DNA of 64,000 nucleotides, taken from the NCBI GenBank assembly GCA_037447655.1, contig JBBHKE010001530.1:1-64000 (forward strand), in the 5' to 3' direction. Made by a program: the position numbers and the translations under genes. The notes beneath the pieces were generated by a model. The model ran no database searches and was not told where the DNA came from. It saw only the letters and a program-made list of their open reading frames with translations. Shown one piece after another: positions 11,318 to 21,659 of this stretch. Each line of letters starts with the position of its first letter. Position 1 is the stretch's first letter. Origin of the DNA: Zygnema cylindricum (taxonomy: Eukaryota; Streptophyta; Zygnematophyceae; Zygnematales; Zygnemataceae).

Positions 11318-12456
11318 TGAAATTCTATGGGTTCCATTCCCCACAGAATTCGCAGATCCAAATAAGCTTATCCAGATAGTGTCGACTCGAAACTGATACA
11401 AACCCAAATGATTGACACCGTGACAGTCACAAACCCAATATAGCTTCACCCTTGTGAAGTTAGACTTTCTGTGTGCTCAGTTCCCCCACTGAATGCAAAG
11501 TTAGAATATCAGTATTAGAACACATTTCCCCACTTTGACTTTCCATTTGAAATGCAGCCACCGTGGCAAGCAAAAACTCTGACCAACTACGCCCCTCTAT
11601 AGCTTGACTCCTTTGAGTTCGCAGCTAAAAGTATCATTGAAAATGGTCAAGTGAGTGAGTTTATATTAAATGGCAAAGTTTGCCGATTTATACAGTTGCT
11701 CTCTGGGAGAGCGGCGGCTATCTACCAAAATATCATAAGTCCTAAAGCCCCTCTAAACACCCTAGTTATTAGGTAGGCACCAATCACATGACTATACCAT
11801 ATAAGAAAGTATAGGTGCCGGAGTACTTTTTGTAAGGTCTTTGTACGGCATCGCCATAATGTCACATTTGTCACATCCGAACTTGTCATCTTGCGTTCCG
11901 GAGATCTTGCAATCCTTTTAGATATTGCTACGTGTCATCCGGAGTGACGATGCCCAAAAACCGCCAAGGCGGCCATTTCGCAATGTCGGCTTGCACCATG
12001 GTCGTTGATTCAAGATGGTGTTTTATACGGACCGTCTAAACAAATGTCCATAATATTTGTTTCGCCTGGTACTTGAATTACAACTGATTCATTGCTTTAT
12101 AATCCGTTAATCTAGTTAAATGGAAATCCCTACGTGTAACTGTTTAACTAATTAACGTAACCTATATATCCTACCACAATTTTTAGACTATAGGATAACG
12201 CTACTGGCTACTGGTTATTATTGACGCACGGTAGGTAATAGGATCAAATCCTGGGTCCGTCAATTACCTTTTTGGTAAATCTACCAAATCTACTCCTTGT
12301 CTCTCTAGAGGGCCTAAGCAGCCATGGCTCCAACTCCTTATCCAGCCTTTTAGTGACTAGAACAAGTGTGGGGGCTTGAAGACGGGAGTTAGAGGCAGAC
12401 TGACGCTACTCTTTTTGTATCCTAATATAGACCTAGAAAATACATCAATTTGAACA
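11318..12456 (-). mobile_element. LTR of element W (diverged relative of the array LTR)
   Basis: The plus-strand limits are TG at 11318 and CA at 12456. In element orientation the LTR starts TGTTCAAATTG after a purine tract (AGAAAATAAGGGGAG) and ends just before the primer-binding site. A TATAAAT box lies at 11692-11686 (minus). An antisense tRNA-like phrase (GGATCAAATCC) lies near 12241. Internal sequence follows on both sides, as in the tandem array downstream. Confidence 0.75.
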
Positions 12457-13312
12457 CTCCCCTTATTTTCTAGTCTACTTGTCTTTCAACACAAAACAAA
12501 AATATTCCCCCCCCCCCTTTTATTATTAATATTTTTTTTTCTTTTTCCTTTCCTCTCATAAAACTTTAAATGAATACCCTCGTATTTCAAAAAGTGCATT
12601 AGATGAGTAAAAATAAACATTGCATCTTGTTGATCACTCTTTTTATTTCGCATGCCATTTTTTATTAATCTGAGCAAAGACTTTATCCATCTCATCTCTT
12701 TTTCATCCAAGCAAACTCCACTTTCCCTCTTGCAGTTCCAATAGCCAACCACATCTCCAATCTGCAACATATTCCCAGATGCTAACCCTTTTACATACAC
12801 ATCTTAATAAGCGATATTACACCATGTAATGATGTCAAATCAACCCTCCCCCAAATTTTCCCAAAAACATGAGTCCCCACTAAGTTCCTCATAAAATCTA
12901 CATCTTCCGTATACACATATTTATCCATAATAATTACCCTATTTTATAAACTCTCTTCACTCTCTCCCATGGAATTCTTTCCACTATCACTTTCTATTTT
13001 GATTCCCAAAAATTATTTCTCCTCCCCTAATCCTTTCATAAAATATTCCTCTTCTCCCCTAATCTTTGAAGCTTCTTCTAGATTTACTTCTTCGTCTCCT
13101 CGAAATCCGTGGAAGTCTCCTTTTCCGACCAGTTTTCTGTTTCCAAAATATCCATGAAACAATCCTCAATATTTTGATTTTTCCCTTTTTCAATTATGGA
13201 TCCTATACCTGACTTTCTTATTTCTAAATCATTTACTATACACTCCTTCACATCCTCATCATTTTTAACTCCCTTAAATACCTCTTTTCTCTTTACTTTT
13301 TTATACCTCCAA
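12457..13312 (-). pseudogene. 3' internal part of a W-type element (RNase H relic)
   Basis: The minus-strand ORF 12800-12486 (104 aa) aligns with ORF2 of the array: both contain 'VKGLASG', 'LQIGD', 'NCKRESG' and 'RWIKSLL'. That motif run resembles a Copia RNase H segment ('TSGYVLQVGSGA...CKRQSG'), seen more intact in element Z as 'CTSGYVLQVGSGA'. Upstream (to 13312) it continues into degenerate gag-tail sequence. Similarity to the array ends at about 13312. Confidence 0.65.
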
Positions 13313-13550
13313 AAGCATGTTGATTTTGAGGCAATTGGTGCTACTGAATCAGACGAAGAAGCACCGGGAGTTGCATGACAATCAAATATGAAAAGAGGAA
13401 ACTCTCACGAAATCCCACAAAAGACCAGCTTCACAATAAAGCCCTAAGCAAACCAAACACACACTAGGTCTGCAAATTTTCCACAATATAAAATATTCAC
13501 TATGGAAACAACATGCAGAATTTCACAAGGTTCTGCTAAAAGATCACAAT

Positions 13551-13555
13551 GATCT
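13551..13555. repeat. Target site duplication GATCT (left)
   Basis: GATCT directly precedes LTR1 (TGAAACTC...). The same five bases follow LTR3 at 21422-21426. Only the outermost ends of the whole array carry it, which shows a single insertion event for the array or its progenitor. Confidence 0.85.
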
Positions 13556-14871
13556 TGAAACTCTGAGACCTCCATTGGCCCTCAGAGTATGCAGATCCAA
13601 AAGAAGCTAATCTAGATAGTGCCGACTCCAAGTTAATATAAACCCAAGTGACTGACCCCTTGACAGTCAGAACCCCAATATTGATTCACCCCTGTGAAAT
13701 AACACTTTCTGTGTGCTCAGTTCCACCACAGAATGCAAAGTTAGAATATGAGATTTGGACACATTCACCCACTTTGACTTTCCCTTAGAAATACAGCCAC
13801 CCTGGCAGACAAAAACTCTGACCGACTACACCCCTGTGTAGCCTGGACTCCCCTGAGTCCGCAGCAAAAAGAATCACTGAAAATGGTCAAGTAAATTGAT
13901 AGTTATGGCTGGCCAAAGTTTGCCATTTATACAGGGTGCTCTCTGGGAGAGGCAGCTACTTACCCAGAATTTTCTAAGTCTTATCCCCTCTCTAAAACTC
14001 TATCTACTGAGGTACGGACCAATCACATTACTGTATAGTACACAAAGGTACAGATGCCGGTGTACCTTCTGTACGGTCATCGTACAACATGGCTAAAAAG
14101 CCAACAAATGTCCTATCCGGATTCGCTCTTATAATCTCCGGAATTCCTGCCTCCCAATCTCATCTCTCCACGTGGCGCCAGGTCATACCGCGTCATAAAA
14201 ACACCGTACGAGAAAGTACAAGTGCCGGAGTACTTTCTGTACGTACATTGTACGATGTCGCCATAGTGCGACATTTGTAATTCTCGGATTTGTTTTCTGC
14301 CGTTCCGGAAATTACGTAATCCTGTACGATGTTGCCACGTGTCATCCGGAGTGGCGGCGTCTGCAAACCGCCAAATTATCCTTTCGCGTAGCCGGCGCTA
14401 ATCACGGCCGTCCGATGTATTTCGGCATTCAATTGTAGCCGTTGAAAATTGGTTCGCGGTATTTGTTTCGCACCCGTACTGTACTCCGTACTAAACTAAA
14501 CTGTCTCTATGTAGTAAATATCGTAACCCAGTTAAATGGAAGATCCTATCTATAACTGTTTAAATATTTATCAAACCCTAAGCGTAGTAGCACCATTCGT
14601 AGACTAAATGGACAAAGCTGACGGCTACTGAACTGTTGACGGACGGTAGGTACCAGGATCAATTCCTGGGTCCGTCAAATATATTTTTGGTAAACATACC
14701 TATATTATCTATTCCTGTCTCTCTGGAAAGCTTAGGCAGCCATGGCTCTAGCTCCCTCTCCAGCCTTCAGTGACTACGACAAGTGTGGGGGCTTGGAGGA
14801 GGGAGTCAGAGGCAGACTGCCTCTACTCTTTTCTATCTAACAAAGACCTAGAAAATACCCAAATATCAACA
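13556..14871 (-). mobile_element. Array LTR1 (1316 bp)
   Basis: The LTR runs TG...CA on the plus strand. In element orientation it begins TGTTGATATTTGGG and ends GGTCTCAGAGTTTCA. A TATAAAT box lies at 13931-13925 (minus). It is downstream of internal copy 1, so it is the 3' LTR of that unit. It equals LTR3 in length and appears almost identical to it. The first six codons of gag (MEVSEF) are encoded at its inner end. Confidence 0.85.
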
Positions 14872-16751
14872 CTCCCCTTATTTTCTAGTCTACTTCCTTT
14901 CAACTCTTACAAACAAAATAAACAAAACACTCCCTTCCCTTTTTCCTTTTTCTTTTCTTTTTCCTTTTATATAACTTAAGAAATATGCTCTCGTATTTAA
15001 AACACTGCATTAGATGAAATGAAATTATAACTGCATCACACATTTCATTTAGCATCCCACTTATCATAAATCCGAGCAAAGATTTTATCCACCTTATCTC
15101 TTTTCTATCCACACTAAATCCACTTTCCCTCTTGCAATTCAAACAACCAGCCCCATCTCCAATCTGCAGCACACACCCTGAGGCTAACCCTTTTACAGGC
15201 ACACCTTCATAAATACCATCACTCCCTTTAGTGAGGTCAAACCCATTACCCCCAAAACATGAACTTTCCTCACTCTCTCCCATGGATTTCTTTCCACTCT
15301 CACTTTCTAAATTTATTCCCAATAAACCTTTCTCCTCCCCTAAACCTTTCATTAAGTATTCCTCTTCTTCCTTATCCTTTAAAACTCCTAGTTTCACTTC
15401 TCCCCTTTCCTCGGAATCCGTTGAAGTCTCCTTTTCCGACCAGTTTTCTTTTTCTAAAAAAATTCTCCTCATTATTTTTATTTTTCCCTTTTTCAATAAT
15501 TGGTCCTAGATCCGACTTACTCATTTCTAAGTCATACTTTCTACACTCCTTGACATCCACATCATGTCTAACTCCCTCAAGTACCTCCCTTCCTTTTACT
15601 TCTCTAATACCTCCAAAAGCACACTGTTGTCTTCGTGGAATTTCCGTGTACTTTTCTTTCTTCTCCATTCTACCGATGTGAAGAAGCTCCAAAACTTTTT
15701 CATCCTCTTTCTCCTCTTCCCCTTCTTCCTCCTCATTCACACTCCAACTTCTAAGTTCTTCCAAACGAGGACACTCCTCCATATAGTGACCCGGTTTCCT
15801 ACAAGCGAAGCAAACCCCTTGTTTCAAAGCTCCCTTTTCTTTTCCTCTCCTTCTCTTTCCACCAAAGTTCCGATAAGGTTTACCTTTATCTTTCTTCCTC
15901 TCATCACGCTTCCGCTCGTCACCGCCATTCCTCTCATCACGCTTCCGCCAATCACCACCAGCTGTAAATGCAGTCACCCTTTCACTTCCCCTACGAAGCT
16001 CCAAAGTGCTTTCCCTCACAAGTATTATCCCCATGGTAACGCTCCAAGTCCACGAGGAGCCATCCATTTCCTGCATACGGTAAATGATGTCTTCGTACTC
16101 ATCCGGGAGTTTCATTATTAGAGTATTAATCTTTCTCTCCTCAGATTCTACATATCCCGCACTAGCAAGCTCAACATATAATGCAGCAATATCATTGCAA
16201 AACTCTATCATGCTACCGCCTTTATAAACATAGGCCTCTATTTCTTGTTTCACTAATTGCTGCCTCTGTATAGTCTCACTCTTATAAATCTGAATTAGTG
16301 CTTCCCATATTTTTGAAGACTTGGTTAGACTTAAAAGAGTGATAGCTATGGACTTAGACACATATCTAAGTATGAGATGTTTTGCTATAGTGTTTTTATA
16401 ATCCCATATTTTTCTATCATTTTCTTCAGTTTTAATCCCTACAAGTGGTACCATAGCCGAGAGCCTAGCTCCCCTCACCATAGGTGTCCCTTTTTCCTTC
16501 TCCCCTATTTCCCCATCCACGGAAAGATTCTTCCCTTCACCTTCCGTTGCATCTGAGCTCCGGATGATATTCTGGGCAGCCTCAGATGAATCTCCATAGT
16601 AAGCTCCTCCAAAGCCAGGTGGCGGAATCTCACTTGTCCCGAAACGATTCCCCATAAGTGCTTCTCAAAAAGCAATCCCGCCATTGTAAACTCCCAATAA
16701 GTGAAGTCTGTTCCATCGAACATAGGCACCCTAGATGGTGGGCCCATAACC
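14872..16751 (-). mobile_element. Array internal region 1 (1880 bp)
   Basis: It is bounded by a purine tract (AATAAGGGGAG, complement near 14873-14884) on the 3' side and the primer-binding site GGTTATGGGCCCACC (16751-16737) on the 5' side. It holds only gag and the ORF2/RNase H relic. There is no protease catalytic motif, integrase or reverse transcriptase. It is 1 bp shorter than internal region 2 because of a deletion in gag near 16629. Confidence 0.85.
14900..15496 (-). CDS. ORF2 of array unit 1 (198 aa), RNase H relic
   Basis: ORF2 overlaps the gag 3' end by about 125 bp in the +1 frame and is the same as 18849-18253. The N-terminal half is Glu/Lys/Ser-rich. The C-terminal half holds 'CVLQIGDGAGCLNCKRESG' followed by 'RWIKSLL', resembling a decayed Copia RNase H segment. 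No catalytic DEDD set can be identified, so enzymatic activity is unlikely. Whether it is translated is unknown. Confidence 0.5.
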   Translation of the reverse strand: MKKGKIKIMRRIFLEKENWSEKETSTDSEERGEVKLGVLKDKEEEEYLMKGLGEEKGLLGINLESESGKKSMGESEESSCFGGNGFDLTKGSDGIYEGVPVKGLASGCVLQIGDGAGCLNCKRESGFSVDRKEIRWIKSLLGFMISGMLNEMCDAVIISFHLMQCFKYESIFLKLYKRKKKRKRKKGRECFVYFVCKS

Positions 16752-16771
16752 TGAAACTCTGAGACCTCCAT
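15372..16771 (-). pseudogene. gag of array unit 1, 1-bp frameshift
   Basis: This copy of the 466-codon gag starts at ATG 16771 inside LTR2 and loses one base near 16629 (GGCGGAATC, against GGCGGACATC in unit 2). That shifts the frame after about 48 codons. The remaining 427-codon frame (16655-15372) is open and includes the CX2CX4HX4C knuckle (CFACRKPGHYMEEC). Apart from this lesion it is almost identical to the intact gag of unit 2, so the break is young. Confidence 0.85.
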
Positions 16772-18224
16772 TGGCCCTCAGAGTATGCAGATCCAAAAGA
16801 AGCTAATCTAGATAGTGCCGACTCCAAGTTAATATAAACCCAAGTGACTGACCCCTTGACAGTCAGAACCCCAATATTGATTCACCCCTGTGAAATAACA
16901 CTTTCTGTGTGCTCAGTTCCACCACAGAATGCAAAGTTAGAATATGAGATTTGGACACATTCACCCACTTTGACTTTCCCTTAGAAATACAGCCACCCTG
17001 GCAGACAAAAACTCTGACCGACTACACCCCTGTGTAGCCTGGACTCCCCTGAGTCCGCAGCAAAAAGAATCACTGAAAATGGTCAAGTAAATTGATAGTT
17101 ATGGCTGGCCAAAGTTTGCCATTTATACAGGGTGCTCTCTGGGAGAGGCAGCTACTTACCCAGAATTTTCTAAGTCCTATCCCCTCTCTAAAACTCTATC
17201 TACTGAGGTACGGACCAATCACATTACTGTATAGTACACAAAGGTACAGATGCCGGTGTACCTTCTGTACGGTCATCGTACAACATGGCTAAAAAGCCAA
17301 CAAATGTCCTATCCGGATTCGCTCTTATAATCTCCGGAATTCCTGCCTCCCAATCTCATCTCTCCACGTGGCGCCAGGTCATGCCGCGTCATAAAAACAC
17401 CGTACGAGAAAGTACAAGTGCCGGAGTACTTTCTGTACGTACATTGTACGATGTCGCCATAGTGCGACATTTGTAATTCCCGGATTTGTTTTCTGCCGTT
17501 CCGGAAATTACGTAATCCTGTACGATGTTGCCACGTGTCATCCGGAGTGGCGGCGTCTGCAAACCGCCAAATTATCCTTTCGCGTAGCCGGCGCTAATCA
17601 CGGCCGTCCGATGTATTTCGGCATTCAATTGTAGCCGTTGAAAATTGGTTCGCGGTATTTGTTTCGCACCCGTACTGTACGATGTTGCCACGTGTCATCC
17701 GGAGTGGCGGCGTCTGCAAACCGCCAAATTATCCTTTCGCGTAGCCGGCGCTAATCACGGCCGTCCGATGTATTTCGGCATTCAATTGTAGCCGTTGAAA
17801 ATTGGTTCGCGGTATTTGTTTCGCACCCGTACTGTACTCCGTACTAAACTAAACTGTCTCTATGTAGTAAATATCGTAACCCAGTTAAATGGAAGATCCT
17901 ATCTATAACTGTTTAAATATTTATCAAACCCTAAGCGTAGTAGCACCATTCGTAGACTAAATGGACAAAGCTGACGGCTACTGAACTGTTGACGGACGGT
18001 AGGTACCAGGATCAATTCCTGGGTCCGTCAAATATATTTTTGGTAAACATACCTATATTATCTATTCCTGTCTCTCTGGAAAGCTTAGGCAGCCATGGCT
18101 CTAGCTCCCTCTCCAGCCTTCAGTGACTACGACAAGTGTGGGGGCTTGGAGGAGGGAGTCAGAGGCAGACTGCCTCTACTCTTTTCTATCTAACAAAGAC
18201 CTAGAAAATACCCAAATATCAACA
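16752..18224 (-). mobile_element. Array LTR2 (1473 bp, central, shared)
   Basis: This central LTR serves both flanking internal regions. It is 157 bp longer than LTR1 and LTR3 because of an exact internal tandem duplication (17519-17675 and 17676-17832). A TATAAAT box lies at 17127-17121 (minus). The ends and primer-binding context are as in the other copies. Confidence 0.85.
17519..17832. repeat. 157-bp tandem duplication inside LTR2
   Basis: Two consecutive units start TGTACGATGTTGCCACG. Short TGTAC/GTACTGTAC homology at the joints suggests slippage or unequal exchange. LTR1 and LTR3 each contain a single unit. Confidence 0.85.
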
Positions 18225-20105
18225 CTCCCCTTATTTTCTAGTCTACTTCCTTTCAACTCTTACAAACAAAATAAACAAAACACTCCCTTCCCTTTTTCCT
18301 TTTTCTTTTCTTTTTCCTTTTATATAACTTAAGAAATATGCTCTCGTATTTAAAACACTGCATTAGATGAAATGAAATTATAACTGCATCACACATTTCA
18401 TTTAGCATCCCACTTATCATAAATCCGAGCAAAGATTTTATCCACCTTATCTCTTTTCTATCCACACTAAATCCACTTTCCCTCTTGCAATTCAAACAAC
18501 CAGCCCCATCTCCAATCTGCAGCACACACCCTGAGGCTAACCCTTTTACAGGCACACCTTCATAAATACCATCACTCCCTTTAGTGAGGTCAAACCCATT
18601 ACCCCCAAAACATGAACTTTCCTCACTCTCTCCCATGGATTTCTTTCCACTCTCACTTTCTAAATTTATTCCCAATAAACCTTTCTCCTCCCCTAAACCT
18701 TTCATTAAGTATTCCTCTTCTTCCTTATCCTTTAAAACTCCTAGTTTCACTTCTCCCCTTTCCTCGGAATCCGTTGAAGTCTCCTTTTCCGACCAGTTTT
18801 CTTTTTCTAAAAAAATTCTCCTCATTATTTTTATTTTTCCCTTTTTCAATAATTGGTCCTAGATCCGACTTACTCATTTCTAAGTCATACTTTCTACACT
18901 CCTTGACATCCACATCATGTCTAACTCCCTCAAGTACCTCCCTTCCTTTTACTTCTCTAATACCTCCAAAAGCACACTGTTGTCTTCGTGGAATTTCCGT
19001 GTACTTTTCTTTCTTCTCCATTCTACCGATGTGAAGAAGCTCCAAAACTTTTTCATCCTCTTTCTCCTCTTCCCCTTCTTCCTCCTCATTCACACTCCAA
19101 CTTCTAAGTTCTTCCAAACGAGGACACTCCTCCATATAGTGACCCGGTTTCCTACAAGCGAAGCAAACCCCTTGTTTCAAAGCTCCCTTTTCTTTTCCTC
19201 TCCTTCTCTTTCCACCAAAGTTCCGATAAGGTTTACCTTTATCTTTCTTCCTCTCATCACGCTTCCGCTCGTCACCGCCATTCCTCTCATCACGCTTCCG
19301 CCAATCACCACCAGCTGTAAATGCAGTCACCCTTTCACTTCCCCTACGAAGCTCCAAAGTGCTTTCCCTCACAAGTATTATCCCCATGGTAACGCTCCAG
19401 GTCCACGAGGAGCCATCCATTTCCTGCATACGGTAAATGATGTCTTCGTACTCATCCGGGAGTTTCATTATTAGAGTATTAATCTTTCTCTCCTCAGATT
19501 CTACATATCCCGCACTAGCAAGCTCAACATATAATGCAGCAATATCATTGCAAAACTCTATCATGCTACCGCCTTTATAAACATAGGCATCTATTTCCTG
19601 TGTTACTAATTGCTGCCTCTGAATAGTCTCACTCTTATAAATCTGAATTAGTACTTCCCATATCTCTGAAGACTTGGTTAGACTTAAAAGAGTGATAGCT
19701 ATCGACTTAGACACATATCTAAGTATGAGATGTTTTGCTATAGTATTTTTGTATTCCCATATTTTTCTGTCATTTTCTTCAGTTTTAATCCCTACATGTG
19801 GTACCATAGCTGAGAGCCTAGCTCCCCTCACCATAGGTGTCCCTTTTTCCTTCTCCCCTATTTCCCCATCCACGGAAAGATTTTTCCCTTCACCTTCCGT
19901 TGCATCTGAACTCCGGTTGATATTCTGGGCAGCCTCAGATGAATCTCCATAGTAAGCTCCTCCAAAGCCAGGTGGCGGACATCTCACTTGTCCCGAAACG
20001 ATTCCCCATAAGTGCTTCTCAAAAAGCAATCCCGCCATTGTAAACTCCCAATAAGTGAAGTCTGTTCCATCGAACATAGGCACCCTAGATGGTGGGCCCA
20101 TAACC
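18225..20105 (-). mobile_element. Array internal region 2 (1881 bp)
   Basis: It has the same layout as internal region 1: primer-binding site (20105-20091), intact gag, ORF2 relic and polypurine tract. No pol genes are present, so the element is non-autonomous and would depend on a partner's enzymes. Confidence 0.85.
18253..18849 (-). CDS. ORF2 of array unit 2 (198 aa), RNase H relic
   Basis: It matches unit 1 ORF2 and overlaps gag by about 125 bp in the +1 frame, so either frameshifting or no expression is possible. The conserved run 'NCKRESG...RWIKSLL' is shared with W and resembles the Copia RNase H of element Z. It probably marks the right edge of the pol deletion that created the non-autonomous element. 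Confidence 0.5.
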   Translation of the reverse strand: MKKGKIKIMRRIFLEKENWSEKETSTDSEERGEVKLGVLKDKEEEEYLMKGLGEEKGLLGINLESESGKKSMGESEESSCFGGNGFDLTKGSDGIYEGVPVKGLASGCVLQIGDGAGCLNCKRESGFSVDRKEIRWIKSLLGFMISGMLNEMCDAVIISFHLMQCFKYESIFLKLYKRKKKRKRKKGRECFVYFVCKS

Positions 20106-20125
20106 TGAAACTCTGAGACCTCCAT
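18725..20125 (-). CDS. Intact Copia-type gag (466 aa) of the gag-only element
   Basis: This is the nucleocapsid/coat precursor of a Copia-superfamily element. The N-terminus (MEVSEFQVMGPPSRVPMFDG) leads into a UBN2-like gag domain, with 'FTYWEFTMAGLLFEKHLWG' and 'YVYKGGSMIEFCNDIAALYV' (about residues 180-200). A basic Arg/Lys/Gly tract follows (about 275-312), then one CCHC knuckle, CFACRKPGHYMEEC, at residues 321-334. An acidic region and 'PRRQQCAFGG' then match the start of the protease region in element Z, and the frame ends at 18725. Codons 1-6 are in the LTR and codons 7-12 overlap the primer-binding site. It is intact and the likely source of particles if expressed. No protease active site is present. 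Confidence 0.85.
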   Translation of the reverse strand: MEVSEFQVMGPPSRVPMFDGTDFTYWEFTMAGLLFEKHLWGIVSGQVRCPPPGFGGAYYGDSSEAAQNINRSSDATEGEGKNLSVDGEIGEKEKGTPMVRGARLSAMVPHVGIKTEENDRKIWEYKNTIAKHLILRYVSKSIAITLLSLTKSSEIWEVLIQIYKSETIQRQQLVTQEIDAYVYKGGSMIEFCNDIAALYVELASAGYVESEERKINTLIMKLPDEYEDIIYRMQEMDGSSWTWSVTMGIILVRESTLELRRGSERVTAFTAGGDWRKRDERNGGDERKRDERKKDKGKPYRNFGGKRRRGKEKGALKQGVCFACRKPGHYMEECPRLEELRSWSVNEEEEGEEEKEDEKVLELLHIGRMEKKEKYTEIPRRQQCAFGGIREVKGREVLEGVRHDVDVKECRKYDLEMSKSDLGPIIEKGKNKNNEENFFRKRKLVGKGDFNGFRGKGRSETRSFKG

Positions 20126-21421
20126 TGGCCCTCAGAGTATGCAGATCCAAAAGAAGCTAATCTAGATAGTGCCGACTCCAAGTTAATATAAACCCAAGTG
20201 ACTGACCCCTTGACAGTCAGAACCCCAATATTGATTCACCCCTGTGAAATAACACTTTCTGTGTGCTCAGTTCCACCACAGAATGCAAAGTTAGAATATG
20301 AGATTTGGACACATTCACCCACTTTGACTTTCCCTTAGAAATACAGCCACCCTGGCAGACAAAAACTCTGACCGACTACACCCCTGTGTAGCCTGGACTC
20401 CCCTGAGTCCGCAGCAAAAAGAATCACTGAAAATGGTCAAGTAAATTGATAGTTATGGCTGGCCAAAGTTTGCCATTTATACAGGGTGCTCTCTGGGAGA
20501 GGCAGCTACTTACCCAGAATTTTCTAAGTCCTATCCCCTCTCTAAAACTCTATCTACTGAGGTACGGACCAATCACATTACTGTATAGTACACAAAGGTA
20601 CAGATGCCGGTGTACCTTCTGTACGGTCATCGTACAACATGGCTAAAAAGCCAACAAATGTCCTATCCGGATTCGCTCTTATAATCTCCGGAATTCCTGC
20701 CTCCCAATCTCATCTCTCCACGTGGCGCCAGGTCATGCCGCGTCATAAAAACACCGTACGAGAAAGTACAAGTGCCGGAGTACTTTCTGTACGTACATTG
20801 TACGATGTCGCCATAGTGCGACATTTGTAATTCCCGGATTTGTTTTCTGCCGTTCCGGAAATTACGTAATCCTGTACGATGTTGCCACGTGTCATCCGGA
20901 GTGGCGGCGTCTGCAAACCGCCAAATTATCCTTTCGCGTAGCCGGCGCTAATCACGGCCGTCCGATGTATTTCGGCATTCAATTGTAGCCGTTGAAAATT
21001 GGTTCGCGGTATTTGTTTCGCACCCGTACTGTACTCCGTACTAAACTAAACTGTCTCTATGTAGTAAATATCGTAACCCAGTTAAATGGAAGATCCTATC
21101 TATAACTGTTTAAATATTTATCAAACCCTAAGCGTAGTAGCACCATTCGTAGACTAAATGGACAAAGCTGACGGCTACTGAACTGTTGACGGACGGTAGG
21201 TACCAGGATCAATTCCTGGGTCCGTCAAATATATTTTTGGTAAACATACCTATATTATCTATTCCTGTCTCTCTGGAAAGCTTAGGCAGCCATGGCTCTA
21301 GCTCCCTCTCCAGCCTTCAGTGACTACGACAAGTGTGGGGGCTTGGAGGAGGGAGTCAGAGGCAGACTGCCTCTACTCTTTTCTATCTAACAAAGACCTA
21401 GAAAATACCCAAATATCAACA
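20106..21421 (-). mobile_element. Array LTR3 (1316 bp, 5' LTR of unit 2)
   Basis: The TG...CA limits and length equal those of LTR1. TATAAAT at 20481-20475 (minus) would place transcription start about 30 bp further on. The gag ATG (20125) lies 20 bp from the LTR's inner end. The right flank GATCT (21422-21426) matches the left flank of LTR1. Confidence 0.85.
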
Positions 21422-21426
21422 GATCT
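21422..21426. repeat. Target site duplication GATCT (right)
   Basis: The second copy of the array's 5-bp target duplication, adjacent to LTR3 and within family V RNase H sequence. Confidence 0.85.
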
Positions 21427-21659
21427 TACAATCTAAAAACACTTACAAACCCAAGTCATCATTTTAAGAGCAAGCACATGGATGTCAGACTTCATTTTGT
21501 GAGAGAAAATGTGCTTACAAGAGTGTTTAAATTGTGTTATTTACCGGATGAGAAAATGGTTGCTGACATGCTAACCAAACCCCTTCCTGCTCTTAAGTTG
21601 TAGTTTGGTAGAAAGGCTAATAGGCTGAGTGAGTGACTTAGTCTAAAGATTTAGGGGAG
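21422..21659 (+). pseudogene. Copia (family V) RNase H C-terminus, split by the array
   Basis: Plus-strand frame 'NPSHHFKSKHMDVRLHFVRE', then 'YLPDEKMVADMLTKPL' and a stop: the conserved C-terminal end of Copia RNase H. A purine tract (TTTAGGGGAG) and an LTR follow. The array is inserted immediately upstream. The expected preceding RNase H sequence is not clearly recognisable to the left of 13555, so the element was already degraded. Confidence 0.75.

Noticed and set aside
15259-16121. Plus-strand ORFs of 92-185 codons in the array (and their copies at 18584-19474)
   Set aside because: They are antisense shadows of the purine-rich gag/ORF2 coding strand, rich in Ser/Phe/Pro from complement codons.
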